Source: Physcomitrium patens
Taxonomy: Eukaryota > Streptophyta > Bryopsida > Funariales > Funariaceae
NCBI RefSeq assembly: GCF_000002425.4
Contig: NC_037261.1
Coordinates: forward strand, 434,001 to 498,000
Reading direction: 5' to 3'
DNA length: 64,000 nt
Position numbers and translations under genes: made by a program. The first letter of the stretch is position 1. Each line of letters opens with the position of its first letter. The notes beneath the pieces are model-generated. The model saw only the letters and a program-made list of their open reading frames with translations. It did no database searches and was not told the origin of the DNA. Below are positions 23,930-36,576 of this stretch, in pieces.

Positions 23930-26640
23930 AATTGGTTGATATCTGGACTTCATTTAGTGAATATACTCGTGGTTAATCTATTGAATCTGTGTATGATTGA
24001 AAATTTAAAAATTGGATGAAGTTAGGGCACATTCTTAGAAGTGTTTATAGCCACATTCGAAGAAAGTGATTTAAAAAGAGTAGCAAAGACCAAGCTCTTA
24101 TCTTTATATTAAGGATGACAGTCAGCTACCACATATGTTGCTGAATTCCAAAACCTTACTTGCGATGTGGATTGGAATGACTAAGCCCTTATCAATTAAT
24201 TTTGATATGGATTAAAAGATAATGTCAAAGACTTATTACTCACAATGCCAAAGATAAAACCTTTGGAACAATTTATTGCTCAAGCCATTACATGTGACAA
24301 TAGATTATTTGAAAGATGTCAAGAACAAAGATATGGTTGAAGAAGAACAAATCAAATAATGATGGCAGCTCCTAAGTTTTCAGAAACTTATTTATCAAAG
24401 CTAGAACCAATACAAATTGATGCGGTATATTTTAAACCCCTCACAAAACAAGAAAAGATTTCATGATATCAAGAGAGCTTATGCTTATATTGAGGAGAAA
24501 CTAAACTTATTGCTCAACATTGTCCAAAGAAACAATGAAATTACAAAATGAGAAGGACAATTGCAAAAAAAGACAATGTGTCAAAAAACAAATTACTCCA
24601 GTTACAATAGAGACTATGAGCCTAGAATCATGTGCAATGTCTAGCAAAAGTCCTATTCTCTTCTCTGATCCCTCACCTTATTTTATAATAGAAGTCTAAT
24701 TAGGACCAAAAAAATCACAAAGTCTTAGCCTTGTTGGATTCAAGAACCTCAGCTTATTTTATAAATGAAGACTTTGTCAAAAAACAAGATATATCCTTAA
24801 TTAAGAGAATCAAAAATATGCATGTAGGAATAATAGATGGACATTCATTGTCTTTTGGAGATGTTATACATAAAAATATTCCTATAGAAGTAGTAACTAG
24901 TAGTCATAATAGTTTAATAATATTTAATGTGATTAAGTCTCATTCTAATCCAATTATTTTAGAATTATTGTGATTAAAAAGATATAACCCTCAAATAGAT
25001 TGAATTTCTTGCAATCTTGATTTTTCCCATAATTTAGCTCAAGGTCCTATTAGGCAAGTAGAAATCCATAAGTCTAGTATATCCAAACTCTTATTCGTAG
25101 ATGCGAAAGCTTTTATGCATGCCGCAAATGAAGGGCCATCTTATACTATATATGTCATGCCTATTGTTGATGGTGAAAAGATATCAAGTAGTATTCCTAA
25201 CTAATATCAAGATTTCTAAGACATTTTTGCAAAAGAAGAATGCAAATATTCTTCTAGAGCATCATCCTTGTGATTGTACTATTGATCTTCAAAAAAGAAC
25301 TCAACCATCATTTGAACCAATCTATAGCCTATCACAAAATGAGTTGGCTACATTCAAAGAATATATTGATGAAAACTTGGCTAAGAACTTTATAAGCCAT
25401 TGTAAATCTCTAGCCGGCACTTCTATCTTATTTGTGAAGAAAAATGACAAATCTTTGAGGATGTGTGTAGATTATCAAGGACTTAACAAGATCACCATCA
25501 AGAATAGGAATCTTCTACCTTTAATTTTAGGACTTATTGATCAACTAAATCAAGCAAAGATCTATACAAAAATAAATTTACTATGAATATATAATTTGGT
25601 CTGCATCAAAAAAGAAGATGAATGGAAGATTGGTTTTCAAACTAGGTATGCACATTTTGAATATAATGTCATACCTTTTGGATTCACAAATACATTAGCT
25701 GATTTTTAATATGTAATTAATGATATCTTTTATAAATTTCTTGATGTTTTTGTCATCTGTTATTTGAATAATATTTTAATCTATTCTAAGAACAAAAAAG
25801 AACATGAAGTTCATGTTTGTGGTGTGTTATAAAAACTAAGAGATGTAGGATTATACGCAAAGATAGAAAAGTGTGTATTCCATACTATTCAAGTTGATTT
25901 TTTGGGATACATCATTTCTAATGAAGGTCTTATAATGGATCTAAAGCAGGTCCAAACTATCATAGATTGGAAGATTCCAAGAATAATAAGAGATGTGTAA
26001 TACTTTTTGGACTTTGCTAATTATTATCAAATCTTTATTAAGAACTTTTCTCAAGTTGTAGCTCTACTTATATGTTTGACTTGTAAAGACAAACTTGAGT
26101 GGAATAAAGAAGCCAAAGCATTATTTGTTGCTTTAAAGAAAGAATTACTTTTGCACCAACTTTGTTTATCAGATATTCATTTTAGTCCCGCTTATCTTGC
26201 ACCAAAAGAAGGAGACGTTTCTTTTCATTAAAAAAAAAATAATCATGTTGAAGCTAGAGCATTTTCATCTTTGAGCAATGAAATCAACATTAACTATTGA
26301 TTCAATCTTTGTCAAACAAATTCAATCAAATATGTCTTATAATCTTCTTGTTCTTGATATTAAGAATCTTTCTTCTAACTCTCATGATATTGCAAAGTTA
26401 TACTTAAGAAGTTTGATTGAATAAGATCAAAATTTCAAAGATTTTTGTAAAAAAAATAAGTCCTACCTAAATTTGCGTCTCTTCAAATATTCTAATAAAT
26501 TATTCAAGTTGAATTTGTAGATGCACTTCCATCTAAAAAATGCTCTCTCTTAATTTTTACCTTTAATGGAAAAATATTAATGATTATTTTATGATTTTAG
26601 TTCATTTTTAAAAGCGTTTACAACCTCATTCAAAATAAAA
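23930..26640 (+). mobile_element. Ty3/gypsy (chromovirus-type) retrotransposon fossil, plus orientation
   Basis: Domains in order on +: gag remains with a zinc-knuckle-like stretch (about 24150-24540), aspartic protease (LLDSRTSAYFI, about 24731-24780), reverse transcriptase (about 25300-26000, with SLRMCVDYQGLNKITIKNR around 25450) and the start of RNase H (about 26060-26230), then traces of downstream pol. The same domains occur in the minus-strand element at 55124-61497. No LTR in the matching orientation was found on either side. Old and broken many times. Confidence 0.8.
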
Positions 26641-26661
26641 AATCAAAAAAAAATAATAGAG

Positions 26662-27201
26662 TATCAAGGATATGAATCTTAAAAAAAGAAAGTTTTCAAT
26701 ATACTCTTGAGTCACTAAAGAGAACTAAAAAGTCACTCAAAAGGTGATGTAATATTAAACTAGAATGGTTAATGCCAAAAACAACAAGACTAGAAAGCCT
26801 TGAAACAAGATTAAAGACTAGAAAGGCATTGACAAGACTAAAGAAGGCTTCACTCTTTCCTCCATTTATACTCTTAACTAGGAGCTATGTGGTGATATCC
26901 TATAGGACCTCCAAAATATGTTGATTCTGCAAGACATGTATCTTAACTTATTGGGTAAGTTTTCTATATGTGCACCATATCGTTAGCTTGTTCTGCAAGC
27001 TACTAACATGTAATTAATTTGTTGACCAAGTTTCTAACCTATCAATCAACTACTAATACATGTAAAGTCGAGTAGCATCTATCAAGCTTTTCGAAAGCTT
27101 CTTTAAAAGGTCTTATGAAATTAACCCACTTTTATTTACTTTTATCTATTTCTACTTAATCATATAGGAATTTACTAAAATATCCATGTATATTTGTGAT
27201 A
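26662..27201 (-). repeat. LTR of the main gypsy family, minus orientation, orphaned
   Basis: About 540 bp, homologous along its length to the LTR at 53169-53707 and to those of the 6.4-kb element. It starts at tatcaagga and ends at tttgtgata, the eroded form of TGTCA...TGACA. Its promoter sense is minus, opposite to the gag-pol fossil directly to its left, so the two do not belong to one insertion. No matching target-site duplication is visible. Confidence 0.7.
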
Positions 27202-27298
27202 ATTGTCTAAAAACCTTATAGAGGATAAAAATAATAATTTAGAAGATAAATATAGTATTTTTTTATGAATTTATATTATATTTTACATGATATATATT

Positions 27299-27324
27299 TA
27301 CATATATATATATATATATATATT

Positions 27325-27366
<42 letters not shown>

Positions 27367-27412
27367 CATATATATATATATATATATATTTACATATATA
27401 TATATATACATA
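27299..27412. repeat. Compound (TA)n/tttaca microsatellite array
   Basis: Several (AT)n blocks of differing length are separated by the same tttaca spacer, giving a higher-order repeat of about 25-40 bp. Confidence 0.9.
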
Positions 27413-28955
27413 GATAATGCACACATCATTACTTTTTTAAGATTTGATTTGTGGTAAATATGTTTCTTTATACATATTTTTTTGTATTCACTATTATCTT
27501 TTTCTACCTTATATATTTAATTAAATTTTTAAAAAATATATTTAATTAGATTTAAAATTATTTTTACATATATTCTTATATATTTTAAAAATTATAAAAA
27601 GAAATTCTTATACGTTTTGAATTTATTTTAGATATCATATATTTTTGTTTAAATTTATCTTTTAGCTTTAAAAAATTATTTGATTGATTTTTTTTCTTTA
27701 TTTGATTGGTATATATTTTTTTATTGTTTGTACTTAGTTAATAAGTACAAGTTACTTGAAATGATATCATAATATTTTTTATAATTAGAAAAAAATAAAA
27801 ATTAAAAAAATATTAATTTAGATTCATAATTCAAAATTTTAAGATTTTTTTCTAAAATACTGTTTGTTAATTTTTTTACGATCTTATGATAATAAATAAA
27901 ATATTAAAAAAATAACAAACTTGCATAATTATTAAGTTGAATAATTCTTGAAAGAAAAAAAATTATCACCATCAATTTTTAGAACTCAAGACCAAATATC
28001 TTATAACATAAAGATGACATGATTTACTTTTTATTTTTTAGTTTTGTTAGTTTAAGTTTAGTATGCTTTTAAATATTAGATAAATTATATTTAGAAATTT
28101 GAAATTCTTGTTTTATTATAAAGTTTATTTCTTTCATGAGGAAATAAATTTTAGATTATTGTAGATCCAACAAATCTCCACCAATTCGTTATTACAAACT
28201 TTATATTAGTTTGCAATCTATCATCTTCTTATTCTTATCTATCTACAACAAGCATTTTGCATCTAAAATAATTGCAACCAATAGTCACTTGAATCAAGTA
28301 ATTCTAAAAGATTTTTAAACTCAATCTAATATAAATCTAAGTCAATATTAATCTATTCTTAAATAGCTAATAAATGCATGCTTCTAACTTCACAAGATTT
28401 TGCATAGGTATTTGAGAAATTGGATAATATAAAGGATCATATAAAATTGTGATCTAAAATCTGAAATCTTCAATAAAAGATAGAATTTCTATAAGTTTCT
28501 TAGAATATATATATATACATACATAAAATAAATAACATTAATTTTTTTAATTGTTTCTTGTCTTTTTATATGTTGTTAGATTCAAACCTCATATAACAAA
28601 CCAACTTAATAGAATGTTTCATATAAAAAATTTATCTACCCACAAAAATTTCTACTTATTACTTACAAATTCTACATCAATATGCTAGATATTCTAAAAT
28701 CTGAATCAAATAATATTTATTTACATTTATTATTCTTTAAATAATAAATAATCTAACATGCTATATATCCAAGTATGATACAACAAATTTATATCTAGAA
28801 TTCCAAATTTTCTAAATTTATAACGTACATATATCTATGGTGTATTGTTTATAAAAGCACCATTAAAAATTTTAAAAATAGAAAAAACCCTTGTAAAAAT
28901 TATTTATTTGAAATAAATTATTATTCTAATAAATATTTATATTAAATTATAAACA

Positions 28956-28957
<2 letters not shown>

Positions 28958-28988
<31 letters not shown>
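28958..28988. repeat. (AT)n microsatellite
   Basis: About 30 bases of AT dinucleotides. Confidence 0.9.
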
Positions 28989-28989
<1 letters not shown>

Positions 28990-29480
28990 TTCTTGGCTAC
29001 AAATTTATTACAATGATAAAAATATATTAGTCAATATTTTACATTAAATAGTAATTTGATATCGAACTTATAATATAATTATCTTAATCTATAAACCACG
29101 TTACTTATAAAATATCAAATAACTCAATGATTTACAAAACGGTGAATTATCAAACTATTACAATGAATGCTAAATATTAAAATTTTAAACTTCTATTATG
29201 AGCTTTTAATTGGATTAGACAATACATTGCATGTGGTTGAGATTTATAATGTAGAAACATAAACATAATAATTTTTTAAAAACTTATATATAAATTCCTA
29301 ACTTAACAAGTAACATATTTAGATCCAAATCCTATATGCAAGACTGCAATATGTTGCCAATGATCCACTCAAATTTTGCATTCACATATGCAAACTTACA
29401 TACACATATCCACACACGTTTATTTGTGCCCATAGGCAATTAAAAAACTTTAGTAAGAGTTACACCTTATATTTAATAAT

Positions 29481-30869
29481 TACTATTTAATTACTAGTTT
29501 ATAGAAGCCCCTTTATGAAGTGCACAAAGGAATGAAGCTTAATTTGATACACAACCCACCTCGTCACATCCGCCGCGTCTCATCCAAATTTGAATGCATC
29601 GTTGGTTCAGTTCCCCGCCTTTTTCATCTCAGGAACTGCTGACCGTCCGGGCCCGTGATGGGGAGTTTTTATCACCCGCACCCGGCCCGTCCCCATCATC
29701 TGACATCACGCATGATTCCAGTACTCCCAGTCTAGGCAGTATAGGGAGGTAAAATATAGTTACTAAGAGTGAGGAGGAGGAGAAGATTATCTACCTTGCC
29801 CTCTTTACAGACGGTAAATAGCGTGGGCTCCATGGATGAATGATTTTCGTGCATTTTCGTATCCTTTTGTCTTACGCGGTTTAAGGCACTAAAAAGCAGT
29901 ACCTGTGCGCATGTGTTTGGCAGAAGAAGGGCCGATAGCCGTGGCGTCATCTAAACCCACTCCCCGTGGACTCACTTTCTGTTACTAGTAAGTTTCAGAT
30001 AAGTTACTAGTAAGTTACTAGCAAGTGGCACCACTCTAATGCTATTAAAATAATTTTTTGGATTGTAACATTTTAAAAAATAAAAATCATATTTTTTTTT
30101 TATCAATGTCTGCATGTTTTTATTTCTAATTTAATTTTGGTTTGTGCTTCGTATCAAACTTCAAAATCAATCACATTCTTTATTGTCGACTGATTTTATT
30201 AATGATATTAAAATTTATTGGTACATCCAAATGTGGACCAAACTGGCTCTTTCATTAGAAATAACTTTACTACTTGTGGACACAAAAGAAGGATATGGTA
30301 CTAAAATGAAAGTGTTGGATGAAGTTATTGTGCAGAATACAACGAACGTATTTTTGTAATATGAATGGTGGTACTGTGGGATGGATTAGGTATTCTAAGA
30401 GTTCTTTTAAATTTTTTAACAGAAAAAAAGTAAAAAAGAAACCATTTTAACTGCAAAGTAAAATATTCGAAGTAATTATACAAAGGTAAAATATTAGTGA
30501 ACTTATTAAACACACTGCATGTCTTTAATAGGTATAATCATCTTTCATTTTAAAAGTAAATCAATGTAAATTTATGTTGGTTGATAAGTTATTCATGTAT
30601 CTATTAGAACCAATAATATATTATTTCTGATTTTTTTCTTTTTGAAAAAAATGATAATTAATATTTAAGTATATTTTCAATAAATAAATATTAACCATTT
30701 AAAACAAATTAATTAATCCATAAAATACTGGGTCAAATTAGATTTTATGATATCATAATTACATAGGTGTGAATGCTTGTGAACTTTAAATATTTTAAAT
30801 GTTTAATATTATGTTAATAACATGGTTAAATGGTTAAATGCAATTGTTAAAGATTATGTGTGTGTGTAT

Positions 30870-30907
<38 letters not shown>

Positions 30908-31500
30908 CTTTTACACAATTTATATTTAAATACATTTCTTGTTTCAAAAACAAGTAAGTTTGAAATGAGACAGTGTTTGAACTTAGAAAAGATCCTTGAA
31001 AAGAATCATGCTTTTATCCATATATACATGCACAAATACACATCTTGATTTCAAATTTGTTTTTGTTTTTGTTTTTTTTTTTTTTTTTTCTGCATTAGGA
31101 CATGTTGTTTTCAAAATATTAAAAAACAATATATTCACATGGAATGGTTTTTCATGATCATACATAACGGTAAGCAGAAACTTTCAAATCTTTTCTAACT
31201 AACATCACTCTCAGCTATTCAATGATTGTTTTTATTGTAAGTACATACTTATATTCAATGCATGCCTAACCTTGAGTTTTAAATGTTCCACTTAAACTCC
31301 ATGTGGTCAAATGCAGTTTTGACTTCTTAAGTAATCCAAAAACTCCTCACTTTCAATATTAAAAAAGTAATAAATAGATTTGACAATTAATGAAACACAT
31401 TCACAGTAGAACATATTTGATGCAGAACACAGGTGCTTTCATAAAAACTTCCAAAACCAAATCATCAAATCTACAAATAGGAATAAAGATGTTTTAAAGT
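29481..31500. other. Intergenic DNA; short GC-richer island at 29530-30000, then AT-rich
   Basis: The 29530-30000 part has gene-like composition but only short open stretches. It ends in a gttactagtaagt motif repeated three or four times around 29980-30025. The rest is AT-rich with an (AT)n tract at 30872-30904. No gene assigned. Confidence 0.5.
30872..30904. repeat. (AT)n microsatellite
   Basis: About 33 bases of AT dinucleotides next to a short (TG)n run. Confidence 0.9.
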
Positions 31501-33300
31501 ATCTTTAGTGGTTTAGAAAGGTACAATTTTTTTCAACATATTAGTAGAAGCAATGCAGGAGCATGACTGAAACATTGAAGACCAACAAATACATGCACAC
31601 CCCAAACAAGAGCCAATGCCAAACTCTTGGCAAAGGGTGGGAAGATCAAGCCACAGGACAAACAAGTCTTGTGATCAGTGTGCTTCAAATTTCCAGAAGG
31701 GTGTTCAATGGGGACCCCAGAAACCAATCCCCCCCCCCTTCAAACCCAGACAGACAGTAAGGGAGCCAAGATAGGTATGTGTGCACAGCAAGGGGGGGCA
31801 CCCCACCAGCCCTATATTTTCAGTGTACACTGGCACTGCTGCTGCTTATCATGAAGTTGCCCCCTCTTCCCCAGCCTCCTCCTCCTCCTCACAGTAGTAG
31901 TACCCTACCCCAGCAATTGGGGGGGGGGGGTGTGTTGGGACACAGCAATCCATGGGGGGCAGCACAGGCCAGTGATGATATAGTACCCCCATCATATGAA
32001 AATCAAGTATGTGTGTGTCTGCAAATTGACTTGTCCCTCCTCTCCCCCCTGCTGCTTTGTTTTTGTATCACATGCTTGGAGGGGAGAGCCCTAAGTCAGT
32101 GCCTGTGCCTGTGATGGGTTGCACTGCTTCACCCCAACAGGAACCATCCAGGCTCTGCCAGGTTCACAGAACTCCCTAAGACTGCAAGCAAGTGAGCAAG
32201 CACCCCTAGTAACACAGGGCTGAACCCAATTGCAAAACTCCCAACCTTTGCCCCACCTGGTGATGGATGTTATGGTGGGGTGGTGTTACTACACTCCCAG
32301 GGAGGAAGGGATGTTAATGGGAGCTGTGCCTGGTTTGGTCTGATCTGCCATAGCCTGGCTGTGCCGTGTTGGTGTCAGAGCGCCCACATGATGATGGGGC
32401 TAGAGTTGGACTCAACCGCTGTGGTTATCCTGCTGCGCTACTTCATGTGAGCGCTGTACTAGCAGCCAGCCAGCCAGCCAGCCAGTTGGAGACACACAGC
32501 AATTGACACAATGGGGTTTCATTACCTAGTCAAGCTGGAAATTGATTGCATGGGGTGGGGTGCTGTGGTTTTATTGTTGCGTCGCTCGTCAAGTGCAAGA
32601 TCTCACTCTGGTTGGTCTTTGTGTGGTTGGAGTAATTAGGTTACTGACTTACTTGCGCCGCATGGCAGTGACGAGTTCTTACGACTTTTCAAGCATCGAA
32701 TTCACTTTGAGAGAGGGTGGTCCACAGTAAAAAATATAACAACAAAAAACGGAAAACTCAAGAGCAAAGTCCAGATTGGAGCAACAACATCAGCCAGGTT
32801 TCAAGGAGGAAGCTTGAGTCTAGCCTGAGTTTTAACCACTGACAAGCATATTTTTTTGTGCGTTTTTTTTTTTTTTTTCTTTTTTCTTTTTTCTTTTCTT
32901 TCTGTGAGCTGTGAAACGCTTTTGGGGCGTTTGACAAAGATCTTTCCAGACTTATAGCCAATGCAATCGATGTCCATGTACAAAGGATTTTGGGCCCATA
33001 GCACACCAAGAGAGTGGTAATTCACCAGTACAGCTCCCACACTTGAAACCGGATTTTCAGTCATTGTAAGTCTTCCTCTCCCCAGTCTCAGTGACTACAA
33101 AATTCGTGAACTTCAGCGATTTTTTATGGTCCTTGCAGCCATGCTTACTTCGTAACCGATTCTGGTGGCGTTGGAGTTTTCCCACACTTCGACGCTGTAC
33201 TTCAATTTCGAATGCGAAGGTTAATATTTTATTCACAACAGCCCACAACAAATAAATGTATAAATAAACAAACAATTGAAACTGAGTCGGAAATTGCGAC
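31501..33300. other. GC-richer intergenic DNA rich in C/G homopolymers, no gene assigned
   Basis: Has a C run near 31729-31738, a 12-G run at 31919-31930 and a (CAGC)n repeat at 32464-32485. Open stretches lack recognisable motifs. It lies upstream of the gene at 36577 and may contain regulatory DNA or a non-coding transcript, neither of which can be shown from sequence. Confidence 0.4.
32464..32485 (+). repeat. (CAGC)n microsatellite
   Basis: About five tandem cagc units. Confidence 0.9.
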
Positions 33301-36300
33301 GAGTGAGGCGAATTGGGTTAAAACCTGCACATCAGTTTGAAGTCTAGGACTACCAACTCGCTTGTTGCCCTACTGAGCTATGACCTCAACAGCAGGGTTT
33401 GCGTAAATCCGCACTGTCTCTCTTCCTCTCTCTTTCCCCCCTTTCTCATCCATCAGTCGCCGCCATCTGAAACGTTTCGAATATGCGATAGGCTGCTGAG
33501 GCCAGAGGGGCAAAATCGACAGTGGTTGCAGACGGATGGTCGAAGAAGCATGCTGATCTCTCGTCCTCCAATTCCGCTTCGAACAGATAGAGTTTCTCTC
33601 CGCGCAACGGCCCTGCACTGGCAGAAAGTAGACACGTTGGGGGATGGAGTGATGATAGTCAACCATGTAGCCGAAGAGGACATGGCCAAGGTACATTTTC
33701 AAATTCAGTTTCAAGGGATGCTGTTGTGGTGCGCAGAAGTTTGAACCGCTTTAGCATTGGACTTTTACTTCGGCGACAGTACGTCTAAATATTTGGGGAA
33801 CTGCACACTGCAGTTGCACAATCGCGTTGCCTTATGCGAAATTGGGATGTGCATTGCAGGAATTGAGCTAGAATGCAGGGTGGATCTTCAAAGTGAGGTC
33901 ACTCACGTAAGAGTATCTTTCTCGTTGGTGATGAAGAAGGTTTGCGTGAGCTTAGTTAAAGTTAATGTGTGAGTCCATACACACACCCTCCCTTCCTTCC
34001 TTCTATCTCTCTGCGTCGAAAGTTGCGCCCAGGACATGACGACGTGTCTTCCTGTCTGGACCATTGATTCCTCTTGCGGAAACAGCTCTGGTTTTCTAGC
34101 ACATTGGGTAGTTTTCTCATTCCAAGACACGGCTTGTGAATATCAGAAACCCGTTTTTTTCGACTGTGCCAAGTAAGACAGCTGAGTTCGGCTCTCTTGT
34201 GCGAAACTAATGCGCTGGTGACAATCTTCATTCTATTCACTCCTCATGTGAGTTATGCTCTGAGTACCCAGGGAGGTGAATGCTATGGATTTATTGGGTC
34301 CAGGTTTCACACGTCATGAGGTGGTGTCTCTTTGTATGGAGGATTTAGCTGTGGATGATTTCTAACGTCCCATTTCTCAGTTCTGGACAGGATCTTTTTT
34401 TCTACAACAGAAGGCTGAATGCCACTTAAAAACCACGCCGTAGCTCCTTCATGTCGATGACCCTGTCCACCCATGCTAGAAGGTGATTGACAAATGAGGT
34501 TTCATTGCAGAGTTGCATTTTCCAAGGCTCTGAAACTATGATAATTGTACGTTAAGGTGGGGGGAGGGGGGTGTACAACGTCGCTGACAAGCTTTATCCG
34601 TAGCGTAGGCACATAACTGTTGCTTTCAGGTGCTTTCTGTTTCGTTTAGTGCCACCCATGAAGTCAAAAGCTGCTGATGTTTTTATGTGAGGAAGTCCGT
34701 CTTGTCAGGATGTTTTTTTCTCCATGATCTCGACAGCTCTAGAATTACTCAGATTGCATCATCCAGAATGCTGGAGCGAAAACCTTGTGACCTGGTTTAC
34801 GCACGGCATTTAATCTACTGGGCGTGTACTGGAAGAGAGGTTGAATTCAACGTTGAATTTCCCTGTTATTTGTTTTTATTATTGGGTAGGGTAGCGTCTG
34901 CTCTGCGTACTGTTCGATGACACATTGCCTAATCTCCTTATGTACAACGTCATTACAATTCCTCCTCCTACAGTGGCACCACGTTGCGGATAGAGGCCTT
35001 CGATCCGGATGATGTCTTACCTTTATCTCTCCCTTCGATACCTTGGACCCTTGCAACGATGTGCCTTGTCACAACGTCGAGTTTCATTTCAATTTCGTGG
35101 TTATAAACCACATTATCCATGCATGAGATCCCATAGCCTTTCAAAAAGATCTCTTTTATAGGGGAGTTGAAATCTCTGTGGAAATTATGGGTTCCTTGAG
35201 AGCAAGGCGCTGTTCCGCCTGAAGCTTAAATTTTAATCACAGGTTTTAGTGAACGCATGTATATCATTTCTGAAACTCCAATGCCTAGCAAGAATCTTGG
35301 GAGGTGTTTTGCGGGTAATTTTTTTTACTTGCTTCTGTTCCGGCTGATGCTAATGTAAACATAGTATGGGCTAGAAGATTTTGGATTCAAAAAGTTGCTT
35401 TATGCACTTCGGCAAGTTACTTACAAAGCTTTCTTCTGCTTGAAATGCCTATTCTGGTGGAGGATGGATTGTTTCCAAGATACTTCATGTTATTGCTGGT
35501 AGACCTATGACATTGCTGATCGAAGAGTGGTTGTAAAAAAACTAAACTGAACTGTCACCGAAGCTTCGATGTGAAATGACCAGGTTTCTGTGAGCTTTTT
35601 AGAGCGAGGGAAACAGAACACTGGCACATGGACTGGCCGAAGATATCACTCAACTGTGGAAACAAATGTCTACCTTCAAGTACCTATAATCTAAGAAAAG
35701 GTGGGTGTTGTCTTCGTGCTGATGTTGCAGGTGCAAACCAAGGGGGTAAAGACTTGTATACTGATCTGCACAGCAAACGAATCACATGTCTCGTCTAAAC
35801 AAACCTGAGGCATCAGCGGATTGATGCTATGGAAGCCTTTTTGTTTGAATCCCTTCTGAACACTCTTTTTCAACCTATTAGTAGAAGAAGCGACACATAT
35901 ATTTCCCGAGTGACGCAGCAAAGAGTTTGAATCTTGTTCGAGAGAGAGAGAGAGAGGGAGAGAGAGAGAGGCCTTCATTCTTTCTCTCTACTGCTGTACT
36001 TCAAACTGGGCAGAGATGTTGGAAGAGAAACATAGCTGTGAACGACATCTTCTTCTTCTCCTTCTTCCTATGATTCGACGTCTCAACTCTAACCCTTCAC
36101 CATCGAGATTCTAGCAACAACTGGGTGAAGCTACACTTCACCGCATTCCTTGGTCCAGATGGAAGGACTTCACATTGATGAAAAATGAACCCACATTTAC
36201 CTTCAGCCACTTCGGATTGTTGGACATTAAGCCTTTCAGCTCCAACATCTTTGTTCAAAGATTGTCGGCAAAGCTACCAAGGCTTTTGAAGCCTCGTGAG

Positions 36301-36576
36301 TGGATTTTAGTACTAATGTAGAAGTATATACAATGAAGTCTTCCTAGTTGGTAGGTCTTTGCTCTGCATCGCTGGGATTCTACTCCCTCTGAATCTACAG
36401 CTTCTGAGTGCGCATGCTTTCAGCAACTATGCCAACATGATACAATACTGGGAATGGCTTCTTCTGGCTTCAGTTCGTTGTTCTCGTCTACGGCACCACC
36501 GCCTCTCAACTGCAGCATGCCTCTATGGTTCAACATTTCATTTGTGTTTGACTCGGCAGTTGGATGAAGGACACTC
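33301..36576 (+). promoter_or_regulatory. Upstream region and possible long spliced 5' leader of the Ig-like membrane protein gene
   Basis: The 33337-33690 part is pyrimidine-rich then GC-balanced and ends at a good donor-like site (aag|gtac near 33690). This resembles a leader exon, but its open frame carries no domain, and no splice chain joins it in frame to the coding start. A GA microsatellite lies at 35939-35970 and CT-rich leader-like DNA at 36040-36070. The true transcription start is unknown. Confidence 0.35.

Larger units (their letters stand above)
27202..29480. other. Extremely AT-rich DNA with AT microsatellites, no gene
   Basis: Long (TA)n arrays interspersed with tttaca at about 27299-27410 and (TA)n at 28958-28988. 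No coding frame, tRNA or element terminus was recognised. Confidence 0.6.

Noticed and set aside
27299-27412. Regularly spaced AT blocks as a CRISPR-like or satellite array
   Set aside because: The blocks vary in length and are simple AT dinucleotides with a short spacer: a compound microsatellite.
33337-33744. A 135-codon open frame as a separate gene
   Set aside because: No domain, no splice chain and an equally long antisense frame. Treated as upstream region or possible leader.
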